Positions 31,608 through 44,125 of a DNA stretch of 64,000 nt are shown here, one piece after another. Positions within the stretch are counted from its first letter, which is position 1, and every line of letters begins with the position of its first letter. The stretch comes from Calamus simplicifolius. Lineage: Eukaryota; Streptophyta; Magnoliopsida; Arecales; Arecaceae. The translations under genes and the position numbers were made by a program. The stretch lies in contig UESW01004571.1 of assembly GCA_900491605.1 (NCBI GenBank), forward strand, positions 637,968 to 701,967, written 5' to 3'. Below the pieces are notes generated by a model. It searched no databases. It was not told where the DNA came from and saw only the letters and a list, made by a program, of their open reading frames with translations.

Positions 31608-33779
31608 TTAAGGCTTAGGTTCATAATGTAGGTTGGTGATTTTCTAGGCCAAGAAAGGGTGATGAAATCACTACCTTATCTTAGATGCTCGATGCCCTTA
31701 AATAACTTAAAGAAGATGAATACTCAAGACACGAATTAGCGTGTCGGGTCCTCAACCATAAAGAGTCACGTCCAGCCTTGGCTCGTTACTCCCATGGGTC
31801 ATAGATATATTTGCATATATCCGCTCAGGAGGTGTGACACTTTAGGGTTCAGGAATGCAACAATACAAATTTTTTTATTATTGTGTGTGCAGAATTTTAG
31901 CAGGGTTTGATCTCAGCACCAGCAGGCTGCAGAAAATCTCAAAAAATAATAGTAAGGAATTTAATCATGAAATTTTATATGCACATAGCAGAGGCACTAT
32001 AAATTATTAGAAAAATAATTTTAAACTGAAATAATCAGGTTCTGGTAGGTTTACTAATGGAGGAAGTTGCAGGTCATGTGCATAAATTATAGCAGAACAG
32101 AAATCTAGTGTGCGATGCAAAATATGTCTAATCTGGCTCTGATACCAAGATTGATGCAGCACAAGGGTAGAGGTGATTATGTAGTCAATGAACTGATAAA
32201 AATTAATTTTTTAATTATTTTAGAAGACGGCTAATTCATCCGAAAATAAGAGAAAGAGTAGGAGAGAGCAGATTATGTGATATGGAAAGTAACGGTTCAT
32301 GAACAGAACTTTTAGAAAAATGAAGAAACATACCAGAAAAGTCTGGAATTAAGAAACTCAAGAGAAAATATGCTCATGAACTTTCACAGAATCAGAATCA
32401 CAGAGTAACGAAAAGATTGATTTACCCAACGATGATGCACTCCTAGTGTTAGTAGAAGACCTCTCACTAGTGGGCAGGATTTCTAAATGAGAAAACTATC
32501 TTCCATGTGAGATTCCTTGATCTCAATTCTGGGGCAAAGAAGTCGTCCTTGGCTGCTCGTAGACTCAAATTTTTATGAAGGAAGAAAGTTAGGAAGAGAT
32601 CACCGGGATTGATTCGGCCGGGGGCTGCATGGGCTCTTGCAGAAAGGTGGTTGGATGCCTGGAGCAGCAGCCTGGGGATCCTCCTGGGGTATGGAAGTGA
32701 GAGGGGAGAGGGGCGACGGCTTTGAAGATGAATCAAGAGAGGGACGACGGCTAGGGTTTCAACTATGGGTTCCTAGAATTTAGGAGAAGGGGGTTGGTGG
32801 TCGGCTATGAAGATGATGGTATAAGGATTAGGGTTTATTGGGTGGAGCTTGGTAGAGGAGATAGACTAGACTATGATTTGGTAGTAAAACACTTCGGCCT
32901 CACGTCTAACTTCTTCATGGAGGATCAATTGCTCGAGGCAATGGAAATAGAACTTGGAAGAAAGTTCTCAAAATATTTCATTCATTCATGGTTTTTCTTC
33001 TTTTTCCAAGAGAAGGGTCTTATAGACCTCTCATGCAATACAAGGTAAGTTCGACAATTAGAGTAACTAAATGATAGGGATTACAAAATATAGTAGAATA
33101 TTTGTCATTGTAGAGCAAAGACTCTTCTTTTCTTCATCTGGTTGGACCAAAATGGCAGCAACAAGATATGGTTCTAATTGTGGAGGTAAGGGACCACAAG
33201 CAAAGAAGGAAGCTTTGGGGTGCCATCCTTCTTTCTTTTCTTTTGTCAACAAGGTCCACATGGGGCGCAAGATCCTTTCCAAAATGGTTGAGATGCTGGT
33301 CTTCATTCCCATTAAATCATAGCAAGGGACCACATAAAAATAAAGCATCAAATGAGCACCTAATTTCTTCCTCATGGGGCGCCCAAGGTTGCTAAAATTG
33401 TAGGTGGTGACATGGAGGGATAAGGTTGATTTCATAGCATCAATTCTGGTGTAGGCTGATCCAATCTATGCAGAGCTCCAAGGGTAGGTTATGAATAAGG
33501 TTGGATAAGATTGGATAGGATATGGTTGTCCAATACTGCCTAATCTGGGGCTTCTTCTGAATGTTTTTTACATATCTTCAGCAGGGTCTTAACAAGAGTA
33601 ATACACTTTCCTTGAATTATTACAGGACTCAAATAAAATAAAAATGCATGACCTGGACATTAGACTAAACCAAATTTGACTGACTCAGAAACATACTGGA
33701 TTCGACTAACTAGGAAAAAAATATAGGACTTCTAGGGTTCAGAGATCCAAATGGAACCCTGCAACCTTTTTCTCACTCT
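31608..33779 (-). other. Non-coding region with an LTR-element relic on the minus strand
   Basis: At 32135-32147 the minus strand reads TGGTATCAGAGCC, the exact plant tRNA-Met primer site; adjacent TGATGCAGC at 32152 would be the end of an LTR extending to the right. No coding domain or second LTR was found. The stretch 32500-32800 looks like an LTR leader on the minus strand (AAACCCTAGCCGTCGTCC). Nothing else recognised. Confidence 0.45.
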
Positions 33780-36707
33780 TGCTCCTGCACCATCTGTCCA
33801 CCCGGTTCTGGAACCCAAGAAGATCTATGTACAAGAGAATGACATTCTTATTAGGCTGATTACATCGGATGAGATTCGGATGACTTGGGCCTGACAAGGC
33901 CCCTAGGCCTAATGGGTTTTCACCTTTTTTCTTTCGCTATTTACTAGGATATTATGGGCCAGGATGTGGTACATGCTATCCTTATTGCTTTTTAATCCAA
34001 ATCCATTCCTGCTGATTAGAATCGGACTCTTATCACTCTTGTGCCCAAGCACTCCGATGCTTCCACTCCTCGACATTATCGTCCCATCAGCTTTTGCACC
34101 ACATTGTATAAGGTATGTGCACGAATATTAGTCATCCGATTGTAGAATGTGATACCTCGCTTTATTTCTGCTGAACAAGGGACATTTATTAGAGGGCACT
34201 GCAGTACTGATAATGCCTTCATAATCCAAAAATTTATGCATGATCTTCGGAGATCCCCTGTTCGTCAGTGCCTAATGGCTGTTAAGTTAGATATGGAGCG
34301 AGTTTATGACAGAGTGACTGGTCTTTTCTACACTAGACTCTACATGAATTTGGGTTTGACAACATCTTTATTGACTAGATCATGGCTTGCATTTATAGAC
34401 CGTCATTCTCTCTTATTATCAACGGTAGCCAGACTGACTTCTTTCATTCTGTGGTGGGGCTGCACCAGGGATGCCCTCTATCCCCTTTTCTATCCATTCT
34501 TGCTGTTGATGATCTATCACATATGTTCTATCAGGCACAGTATGATCTTCACATTGCCCCCTTCGTTGCTGGGCCTCATGGCCCCTCGATCTCTCACCTC
34601 CTATTTGTTGATGATTGCATATTGCTGGGCCAGTCTACTGTCCACAATGCGATCGCCTTTGCTTTCATTATTCAGTCCTACTGCCAAGCCTCTGGTCAAA
34701 AGGTTAATCTACAAAAGTCCATGATCTGCTTTAACCCAAAGACTACTGGTATAATTAGGGAGGCCATCCTTCAAACCTTGGGCATCACTACTCAGGCTGA
34801 TAGGCTATATTATTTGGGGATCCCTATTACGGGAAGGCGGCCACGGAGTAGTGATTACATTGACCTAGAGCGTCGGGTCCATTACCGTCTTGATGGATGG
34901 CAGGTCACAGAGTTATCCATGATGGCGAGGATCACTCTCTTCACTCGGTGCTCGCGTCTCTTCCTCTTTATCTCCTATTTAATGCTGCTATCCTGATTAT
35001 TTGTCTGAGAATGACAGAGAGATGCTTTAGGGACTTCCTCTGAGCCTCTATACAGGACGGACATGGTATGCATTTGCTAGCATGGGACACCATTTGCTTG
35101 CCAACTTCAGAAGGTGGCCTTAAAATATAGTCTCTGACAGTAAGGAGAACGGCTATGATTGCTAGGCATGCTATGCGGTTCCTACTTGATCCGCATTATT
35201 TCTGGAGCTCTTTTATGCACTCTAGATATGGGGAGTGGACATGTTCTACAGATTTTCAGTCTTCACACGTCTACTCTTTCTTCTGGAAGGAGGTTTGCCG
35301 GCATGCCCCGACGATCTTAAGCAATATCTCGTGGATGATTGGAGACGGCTCCTCGATAGATGTTGTCCAGGATACGTGGATTGCTGCTCTCCTCTATCAC
35401 TTTGGCTTACTTTTATCAGTATTAATGTTCCTAGCAGCATGAGAGTTATTGACTTGATTTCTCAGGATCACTCCTCCTGGCACATTCCCATGGTGTCCGA
35501 TACTTTGGTGAGGAGCTATCTCGCCGGATCCTCTCTATTCCGATCATACCGGGGCACACATCTGATATCAAATTCTGGAAGAGATCATGTCTTTCTAGTG
35601 CTCCTACCAGGGACCTGATGAAGATGTATAGGCCTCAGCCTCACCATACGATGGATGTTGCATAGATCTGGAAGCTTCCAATCCATCCCAGGATCCAACT
35701 TTTCATCTGGAAGCTGGCATGGGACTGTCTTCCCACCTGCTCTCTTCTCTCTGGGATGGGATTGTCCATCTAGGCTACTTGCCCACTGCATGGTCAGGAT
35801 GAAAAAACAATTGATCATGCCATTTTCAGCTGCCTCAGAGCGAGATAGATCTGGCAGATTATGGGATACCATCTCAGGGAGCATGGCACTGCCTTGTGCC
35901 AAACTGGTTTCCTACGCGACATCCGGAGGAGTATCCAGCAATAGGGCGCTATTTGGGCGGCCACAGCCTATCAGATCTGGTTATCGCGGAATCTGCTTAT
36001 CTTCACTGATGATAGTGCTTCTCCCCATAAAATAGTGAGGAAAGCCAAATCTTTATATGCAGAATACACACTCCATCGTGCGGCTCTTGATATTGACAGC
36101 TTTGGCCACTGGGCTTCCTTGGCTATCTCGGTAGCGAACCGGCATTCGGTCTTCATCTCTTAGGAGCCCCCTTCAGGGTTTGTCAAAATTAATTTCGATA
36201 AAAGTTTTCGCGAAAGATTCACAGGTTCTGCATTTATTATCGAAGGATTGATGGAGTGATGCTAGGCAGCTGGTGGCAAGTGGCTTCGGCCACCTTGACT
36301 TCTCTGTTCCTCTAGCTAAGCTTTATGCAGCTGGCATTACCTATGCTACTCGGATCCTTCATGCTCAAAGCCTTTTCATCGAAGGGAACTCTCTTAGACT
36401 CTTACTGTCATTCGATGGCTTCGGCAGGACTGCCATGATCAGGTTTCTATAAACCCCTTACTCCGCGACATCTAGTCTATCCTTCGGAAAATTCACAGCG
36501 TTCAGATTCGCCACGTCTACATGAAGGCCAATTCTGCGGCCGACTGGATAGTGGCCTCTATGGTTTATTATTCAGGGTTTTGGATTTAGAAGCAGGGTGA
36601 TCCCTGTCCTATTGTATTGAAACAAATACTATTTTTTGATCTATCGGGATTGACACATATTAGATTAGTATGATCATTCATCTGTAAAAAAAAAAAAAAA
36701 AAAAAAA
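33780..36707 (+). mobile_element. 5'-truncated LINE of the same family
   Basis: Matches the first LINE from the start of the RT domain to the poly(A) (22 A, 36686-36707). RT blocks include KAPRPNGF-like text, EQGTFIRGHCSTDN, KLDMERVYDR, LHQGCPLSPFLS and LLFVDDCILLG (VDD in place of ADD). The C-terminal and RNase H region follows in broken frames. The missing endonuclease and ORF1 fit the common 5' truncation of LINE insertions. More stops and frameshifts than in the first LINE imply an older insertion. No convincing target duplication was identified. Confidence 0.85.
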
Positions 36708-38235
36708 CATCCAATGATGCCACCCGCCCTTGCCACATAGAGAGGGAGAGCTGAGAGGACATGTGGAGCCCAATTTTTTAAAAATCTAAACCAAGGTTAT
36801 CAACGAGCGATAAACGGGCAACAGACTTTGTCTTGAGGACAAGACGTCCAACGGTGCTTACTCAAATGTTAAGTCAAACTGACCTTTATATATTAAGACC
36901 GATAAAACGTTGACTTGCCAGAAGGTCAAGAATCCTTTACTCGAACCCCATCAGGAATCAACTCGCCAGGTTACAGCCAGCTTGTTTAATATTCTCAGTT
37001 CGTTTAATTTTGCACTTCGTATCATAGTTATCAAACTCAAACAGGATAGATATATAAATCCGCAAACCATTGGTTAGCTCTATTTTTTAATTAAATGGGT
37101 TGTATTATTGATTTGATTAAATTTCAATGAGCTAATCATTTTTTTAATCAGCCTTATGATTTGATGTGAACTAAAAAAAATCAGAACGATTTTGTCATAT
37201 TTTTAAAACTATTTTTTAACTAATCTAATTTTAATATTAATGTTATGTTTTAAAAACTTTTTTTATTATCCTTTTAGGCTTGAGTCTTTCATTTAAAAAA
37301 AATTAATTTACCTTTCTTTCCCTTCCTCCTTTCTAAAATCGATATAAAGAATTTCAAATGTTATTATTTTTTTTATAAATTTAAGATTAATTTAAAATAT
37401 TAATATAGATGCTATATTCTATTAAAGTTTAAATAAATTTTAAACCTTAATATATTTAAATTTTAAGGCCATCAAATTAATTAAAATTTATCAATAAATT
37501 ATCTTTATTTATTATGAATTATATATTTTTTATTTTAATTATATTTTAATGATTCATACGAATTAACCATTGATCTGCTACTGAATTATTTATCAGTCCA
37601 TTGATTGGATAGTTGTTAGGGGTTCGTTTTGATAACTATGCTTCATATTAAATATATAGGATTTTTTTTTTTAATTTTTAGACCGATTACACTGTGGTTC
37701 TTTTCTCTCTCTCTCTCCCTCTCCCTCTCCCGCTCGTTTTAACTATGAAATCAATGAACGAACCAATCACTTGTCTTGCATAATTTCTCAGAACATATGT
37801 AAACATTATAAATATATATGAATTATGTAATTCTTATAGGATTGAATAAATTGAAGGCTCTAGTCCAAACCATCTAAAATGGCTAGTCGGATTTGCAGGT
37901 CAAATCTAGGTCAAGTAAACGGGTCAGGTCAAATTCATGCATCCTGGAAGCCCACATGAGACATGACTCAGATTTGGATCAAGCCATAACTATTTGGGTC
38001 TAACAATTCAGGTGGATCAGTTTTGGTTAGACTAGATATTACTTAACTTGAAACTATGAATCATATTTTAACATGGCCAAAACTACTAAAGAGACGACGA
38101 CAGAGAAAAATTATGAAAGCAAAAGTGCTCAAAAGCTTCTATAATTTTCTTTCAGTTGCTTTATTTCTGCACCTTTCTACTGATCATCAACGCCCACCCT
38201 TGAAAAGCCATCAACTTCACGAGAAATGAGAGGGA
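36708..38235. other. AT-rich intergenic region
   Basis: No ORF with recognisable content. Contains a CT-rich microsatellite at about 37705-37730 and long A/T tracts. The last 150 bp become promoter-like. Confidence 0.5.
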
Positions 38236-38400
38236 TGGGCTCAGGAAGAGGGAGCCCATATCGCTGCAGCCCAACAACAGTTCAACGTCTAGCCCATTTG
38301 GCCACTGTCTTGGGCAAGACAAAAAACCCTAATTAGGAGCCTCGCTGCGCCTCTTCGATTCTTCTCTCATTGCCGAGACCCCAACCCTAACCCTAGCCTC
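38236..38400 (+). promoter_or_regulatory. Promoter of the CGR1-like gene: TGGGCT motifs and telo boxes
   Basis: TGGGCT/AGCCCA occurs at 38236-38241, 38253-38258, 38268-38273 and 38291-38296. AAACCCTAA lies at 38324-38332 and AACCCTAACCCTAG just before the ATG (38383-38396). Site II (TGGGCY) plus telo box is the known signature of plant ribosomal-protein and ribosome-biogenesis promoters, matching the gene product. No clear TATA box. Confidence 0.7.
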
Positions 38401-38985
38401 ATGGCGTGCACGCTAGATTTTAGGTGCCTCGACGAAGGCCTTGGTGGCCAGAAGAACAAGCGCAAGAGATCCGAATCCGATGGCCCCGAATCCATGGACG
38501 TGGACACCAATGCCGCCGGTGGCGACGCCGTCCTCCCGCCGTCGAAGCGGCCCGCGCTCCCCTCCCTCGAGAACCCGGAGAAGCCCGCCTTCGGTCGGCC
38601 CACTTATGACGGCGTGATCGCCGGGAAGGTCTCCGGCCGGAAGTGGAAGCAGGCCCGCAGCCACCGGGCATCCGCCGTCGCCGCCTCCCGCCGCGGCCCC
38701 TCCCACGAGCTCCGGACGAGGGAGAAGGAGCTGAAGCGGGCGTTCCGGGAGCGGAAGGAGGAGCTCAAGGAGGAGATCCGGCGGAACAAAGAGCAGAAGA
38801 GGAAGAAGAGAGAGGAAAGGGAGAAGAGGAAACAGGAGAACACTCTGAGGACGGGCACGAAGCTCCAGAAGATCACCAATCCCAAGACCTTGAAGAAGAT
38901 CGCCAAGTCCAAGCAGAGGAAGCAGCTCAAATTCGTCCCGGACGAGCTGCTCCAAAAGAATAGCAACAATAACAAGAAAAAGTAG
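38401..38985 (+). CDS. CGR1/CCDC86-like rRNA-processing protein
   Basis: A complete 194-residue single-exon frame, ATG 38401 to TAG. The N-terminus is acidic/neutral with a basic KNKRKR patch (about 19-23). The CGR1 family region begins about residue 63 (FGRPTYDGVIAGKVSGRKWK, with SGRKWKQARSHRAS diagnostic), followed by a highly charged Lys/Arg/Glu coiled coil (about 105-148) and a basic tail (KITNPKTLKKIAKSKQRKQL). Yeast Cgr1 acts in nucleolar pre-rRNA processing and 60S subunit assembly; human CCDC86 is the homologue. Nuclear/nucleolar location is inferred from the basic stretches. Third-position GC is high, in contrast to the AT-rich flanks. The ATG at 38401 is the first after the telo box. 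Confidence 0.9.
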   Translation: MACTLDFRCLDEGLGGQKNKRKRSESDGPESMDVDTNAAGGDAVLPPSKRPALPSLENPEKPAFGRPTYDGVIAGKVSGRKWKQARSHRASAVAASRRGPSHELRTREKELKRAFRERKEELKEEIRRNKEQKRKKREEREKRKQENTLRTGTKLQKITNPKTLKKIAKSKQRKQLKFVPDELLQKNSNNNKKK

Positions 38986-39060
38986 CTGGCTTTTGGTGAA
39001 TATATCAACCTTTTTTCTCTAGCAATGTTAATTTTATTTTATGGGCAGTTGTCTGATGGG

Positions 39061-39066
39061 AATAAA
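39061..39066 (+). terminator. Likely polyadenylation signal of the CGR1-like gene
   Basis: AATAAA 76 bp after the stop codon, followed by T-rich and GT-rich sequence. Confidence 0.5.
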
Positions 39067-40466
39067 CTAGGTTTTGTTGTAATAGGTTATTGCCCAAAAT
39101 TTTGAGAAGAATTAGAATTTGCTGGTTTTAGTTTGCGGTTTGGTTTCTATGTAATTTTTTGCTGAAGTTGTGATTCTGCCCTTCTTATTTTTCTCTTTTA
39201 GAAAATCTATGGTGGCTTATATGATATGGTATGTCGTCCATTGTGGGAGGTTGGCAACTGGTATTTTCTTTCTCCCAGGTTTTGATGGAAGATGCGTCAC
39301 CTAGATCTTTTCTTGATTTATAATTCAAATCTTTTCCACTGTTAAAAGCCTTTCACTATGTTCTATAAGATGATGCAACCGAGTTTGATCTCATGCTTCC
39401 ATCTGTATAGTTGCAGTTGACACTTGTTATGATGTAATATTTTGGTTTTAGTAATTAGAAAACTTTTAAGTAATTTAGTTTGCAAATTCTATTCCCACTT
39501 TCTGGGCTGCTTGTGTTTGCGGTGAGTAGTTATATTGCATGGCATATGTTTGATAGGTTGATTTTGAGGGGTGGTAGCTCATGTCTAGGGAAGAGGGCTA
39601 GTTATCGCACTGGTGGATCTGCCAGCTTGCTATTAGAATTAGCAGAAGACAACCTCAAATTTTGTCAAAGGAATAGTTACTGAAGAACATCATACTTGCT
39701 CTCTAGCATTCAAAAATGCTGTCAAATTTCAAAGTTTTTGTTAGACCTGACAGCTCTTGACCTTTTATATTCGATGGAAAGAGTCAGATACTGGCTTTCT
39801 AAAATTCTATGTGAAAAAACCTCTTTCCCCACTTTTTCCTCCCATCTTTTGAATTACACTCACCTGTTTCTGGATTCTTATCTCCAAGGGAAAGTCCATG
39901 AAGTGAATAAGTTGTGGCCTTTCTTTCTGCATACAAGACTGATGATGGAAGTTTACGTACTTACCAATTTGTTATATTACCTTTAGGATTTGTTGACCTC
40001 TAGGTGGAGGTTTTGCGAGTAGGTTTGGAACTTTCTGGATCGAAATACAATGGCTTCTTCAAAATTCTTTCTTTTGTAAAGTGCAATTGATATTGATTGA
40101 TAATACTCTCAAGATAGTTGCCTTTGTAGAGTAACCCCACTTTCTTTCTCATGAAGGATGTCTGGTGTAGAGTTTGGTTCTGCTTGCTGGAGCTAGCAAA
40201 TTCAAGTGGCACTATTGCAAAGTATGTTTGGTTTTTTAAATTCCATCTCATTTCATCTTTTTTACCTAAAAGTTAGGGAACATTATAGCCACACATTAGT
40301 TTTGTGGAGAGTGTTAAAAGAAAGAGTCAATTGTTAAATTTCTGAATAAAGTTCTAGTTGTAGCAGTGGTTGGTTTGTATTGGCATTTGTGTGGTCTATG
40401 TAGGATGTTTTTCTATTAGGATAGTGATGCTCTAAAGTTTGGTGCCATCATCAAGATCTTTATCTT
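39067..40466. other. Non-coding region downstream of the CGR1-like gene
   Basis: Short open frames only (for example 39480-39683 and 39696-39986), without family resemblance. Could include alternative 3' UTR. Nothing else seen. Confidence 0.4.
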
Positions 40467-40469
40467 TAA

Positions 40470-40815
40470 GGTAGTGTTTGAAATAGAGGATAAGAGGGGA
40501 TATCCCCTGGATATTTCCTCTTATTCCCAAAAGCTATAACTATAAGGGATAGCTGGGAATAAAGTTAACCAAAGGGATAATCTATGGTTAACCATGGTTA
40601 ACCATGGGATATCCCCTCAATTTATTTCCTAGGAAATGCAGGAATAGCTGATTATCCCTTCAAATAAGAGTAAAAAAGAGTTATCCTATGGATTTACCTT
40701 TTTGCATTTGATATGATCAATGGGATAGCCAAGGGATATCCCTAGGGATAGCCAAGGGATAAACTCTATCCCGTACACTTATCCATAGATAATATTTTTT
40801 CTATCAAACACTATC
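40470..40815. mobile_element. Tourist-like (PIF/Harbinger) MITE
   Basis: Terminal inverted repeats GGTAGTGTTTG and GATAGTGTTTG (opposite strand) are bounded by TAA on both sides (40467-40469 and 40816-40818), the TWA target duplication of PIF/Harbinger elements. 346 bp, AT-rich, no coding capacity. The interior is rich in palindromes (GGGATATCCC, GGTTAACCATGGTTAACC). Confidence 0.85.
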
Positions 40816-40818
40816 TAA

Positions 40819-43800
40819 AGTTCACCTCTTCTACTTAGTGAACCTATGTAGCTATCATAGTAAAAGTTTGAGACCTTAATGTCTTTCTTCCTATCTTAAC
40901 TTATCGACTAGAATCTAATAATTGAGAAATACTTGTCTAATTTTTCTTTATGGAACATTTTTTTTTCTTTTCCTTCCGTCTTGATACAATCATCTTTTTA
41001 AACCCATGGCATGCTATAAGCACAGAATTGTAACAAACCTGTCCCAATTTCCTAAGATTGGCTCTGTTGATCCTTGTTCACCATAGAATTCCTATTGCAG
41101 GCTGCATGAGTTGTCATTTGTCATTTTGTTAAATCCTTTCGCATAATTTTATTTTATATTATTTTAGGTCTTCTTTCATTGGTCCTTAACGTCCATGACA
41201 TATCTAAGTCAAACCTTTTTACAAGATTGCCTTGCAACATGCCCAGACCATCTTAGTTCATTTATATCCATGCATTTCTAATTTGTACAACTTCCATGTT
41301 TCCTCTGAAAGAGTCATCTAACCAGTGCAATATTTAACAGTAATAATGTTAGTATTTTTGTCTTTTATTTGTATGTGCCTAGGATCCTCCTTGTTGGCCT
41401 ATAGTTTGGCCAAATAGAGTTGCGTTGGCCGATGAACCTTGTCCTTAACTTTATTCTGGCATGATTCTTGCCTAACAAAAGTGTTTTTGTATATATATAG
41501 CAATGTAATTTTTGAAATACCTAGCTTTGTAAACATGTATTTTGATACTTAATGTCAGGGACACTCCCTTATGCTACTTTGGCCACACAGATAATAAGGT
41601 TCTTGACTTGATATCGGCTACTTTCTTGGTTTGCATTTCATTTGGGCAGTATTCTGTCTAGCACAAATGATCTGCAATGACAAATGATTCAGAACTTAGC
41701 CAGGGCAATGTTAGAAGTTTATTCACATGAATAAGTAATATTTCAAAGAGATATCGTTTGATTTGATCCTTGAAAAGTTCTGTAAAGCCCTTGTACTACA
41801 TGTAATGTTGCTTTTTTTTATTTCCTGACACATGAATTTATCAGATGGTAGCCCTAAGGTCACTACTAGTTATATGAGGAGTACACAAACCTTAAAGTGC
41901 TTATTTTTATATATTTGAATGTATTACTATGTATCAAATAGCTGAAGACTTCATTTTATCGGGGGATTGGAGTGACATGCTCTGAGAAATCTCTCATTTA
42001 CTTTACTTAGAGCAAATGGAAAGACCAAAATGCCAAGAAATTTAGCGAACAACTTGTGGTCAGGGGTTTGCTCAACTAGAAGATGGTCTTGTACTCCTGC
42101 ATTTTATGTATTATCATCCTGGTACTGCTGCTCACTCGGCAGCAATAGTGAAGTAAATGAAGCAGGTGTTTTGTCATGTTGAGTTTGTTTTGTCATGTTG
42201 GTGTGGTAGATGTTTTATTCTATGATCACTTTCAGAAATGGGAGGTGGATTTTTTATTTTATTTTTGTTTTTTTGGGGTCTCCAAAATCCTAGGGAGAAC
42301 ATCAGTTTTTCCTCCCTTTTACGTGTGAAGTTGAATTTAATTTGTTCTTTAAACCTTAATTTTTCCTTCATTACTTATTGTTTCAGGTCAGCCCGGCTAG
42401 TTTATTGTTCCCATTGTCTGACTTGTTTTTATTTCATCATCATCATCATCATTTGACAATGATATTTAATTAAATTGCTTTTGTTTATGAACTATGGATT
42501 AACTATTTGGTTAGATTTTGGAATAATTCATGAGTTTGTTGGTGGGGCATTGACAAGTTATTTGCAAAATTTGTGGATGAGATGGAGGATGGTTTTTCAT
42601 CTGTTTCTGGTGCCTTATCTCTGCAGAAGGTTTTTCCAACCCAAGAAAATAAAAATAAAAATAAAAATAAAGATAAAGCTTTTAAGGGAATTTGGAAAAT
42701 GATGTTGCATATTTAAAATACAGGGGAAATGTGAAAGATTATCCCATGTTGGTAACATTATCAAGTCTGATTGTTGTCACCCTCTCTTCTAAGAGCTTGC
42801 TCCTGCTAGAGGTCCAGCTGTTCATATTATCATCAAATTGCCTAAAAAACAAAAAATAAATTAATTTTATTTTTCGATTTTTTAATTTTAAATAGATAAA
42901 TAAATGCAGTCCTTGCAATAGAAATATGATCCATGATCAGAGAGTACTTGGGCATCCATTACCATTTTATTTGATTATTACAGATGTAATTGTCTTCTAG
43001 CTCTTATTGAGGTCACTGGTTGCAGAATTTCTCTTCCTGTTTAAGCTTGTGGCATGATGTGCCCTCTATTTTAAGGCCCTGGTCTATGCGAGTGCCCCCT
43101 TCGAAGGTTTTCATGGGTTCTGTTCAGTATGGCTATTCTATGCTCGACTTCCATCGCTGATGGGTGGTCTCCAGTCTATGCTCGACTTCTATGGAAGGAG
43201 ATGGGTCATAGACGGACGTTCGCTATGCCGTGGCAATCCTTCATGATGTTAACTTATGGATATAATGAGATTTCAGTACACTTATTGCATGGCTTTCCAC
43301 CCGGTCTGATGACCTCTGTAACTTTTGATTCTGGGTTTTACTAGCGTGACAGAGCTTTTGGCCCAAAATCTATCAAAAACCACAAAAAGCCGGACTTTAA
43401 GCAACCATGCAATCTTTCATGTGGAAGCCATGGGACCAAAATTTGCAAGAATTTCTAGATCAAGTTTTCCAAGGACTTCCAGCAACAAGTAGGAGGGATA
43501 TTGGACAAAGGAAAGTGGTACCTCAACGCTCAAAATTTATACCTGTGCGCCCGCCCTTATATCCATATTCTTGGAGATTATATATATATATATTTATTCA
43601 TTCTCTTATCTACAACATCCGTCCCTTTACCTGTTCTGAATCACCTGGAATTTTTCTTTTATCCTTTCAGATTTTAATTTCAAGTGCAGGCTTAAAGCAA
43701 TTGTGAATTGCTTTCAGATTGGAAAAATGGACTGGACCATGAGAAATTATGGTGCTGCTTGTAAAGTTTTCTATTAAAATTTGAAACTACGTTATAAGTA

Positions 43801-44120
43801 AAAATAATTAACTAAATTTATTAATGAATATAATAAATATGGAACAGGATGAGTATTTGTTTACATCCATACCTGTTCATTTTTAGGATAGGTATTGTCA
43901 TATATCCTTATATTTGTATCTATAATCATTTATTTTTTACCTTCGTATCCGCTCTAAATGAAAGGGAGGCGATCGAATACTCAACGCTTCGAAGAAAATT
44001 ACCTTTATTAGTAAAGTTCCTTGCAATTCTAGCATGCCAAAATAGAAAAAATCTCTAGTTCTTTATTTTTGTTACTCACTTGCGTACAATATAATTTTGT
44101 TTTTGATTACTATGTATATA
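40819..44120. other. AT-rich intergenic region
   Basis: No gene recognised. Contains (CAT)n at about 42436-42451, an (AAAAT)n run near 42645-42680 and a TA run at 43580-43592. Open frames here are short and unlike known families. Confidence 0.45.
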
Positions 44121-44125
44121 CCCTC

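Noticed and set aside
38413..38955. 180-codon minus-strand frame
   Set aside because: Shadow of the CGR1-like gene; Leu-rich translation arising from the Lys/Glu-rich sense strand.
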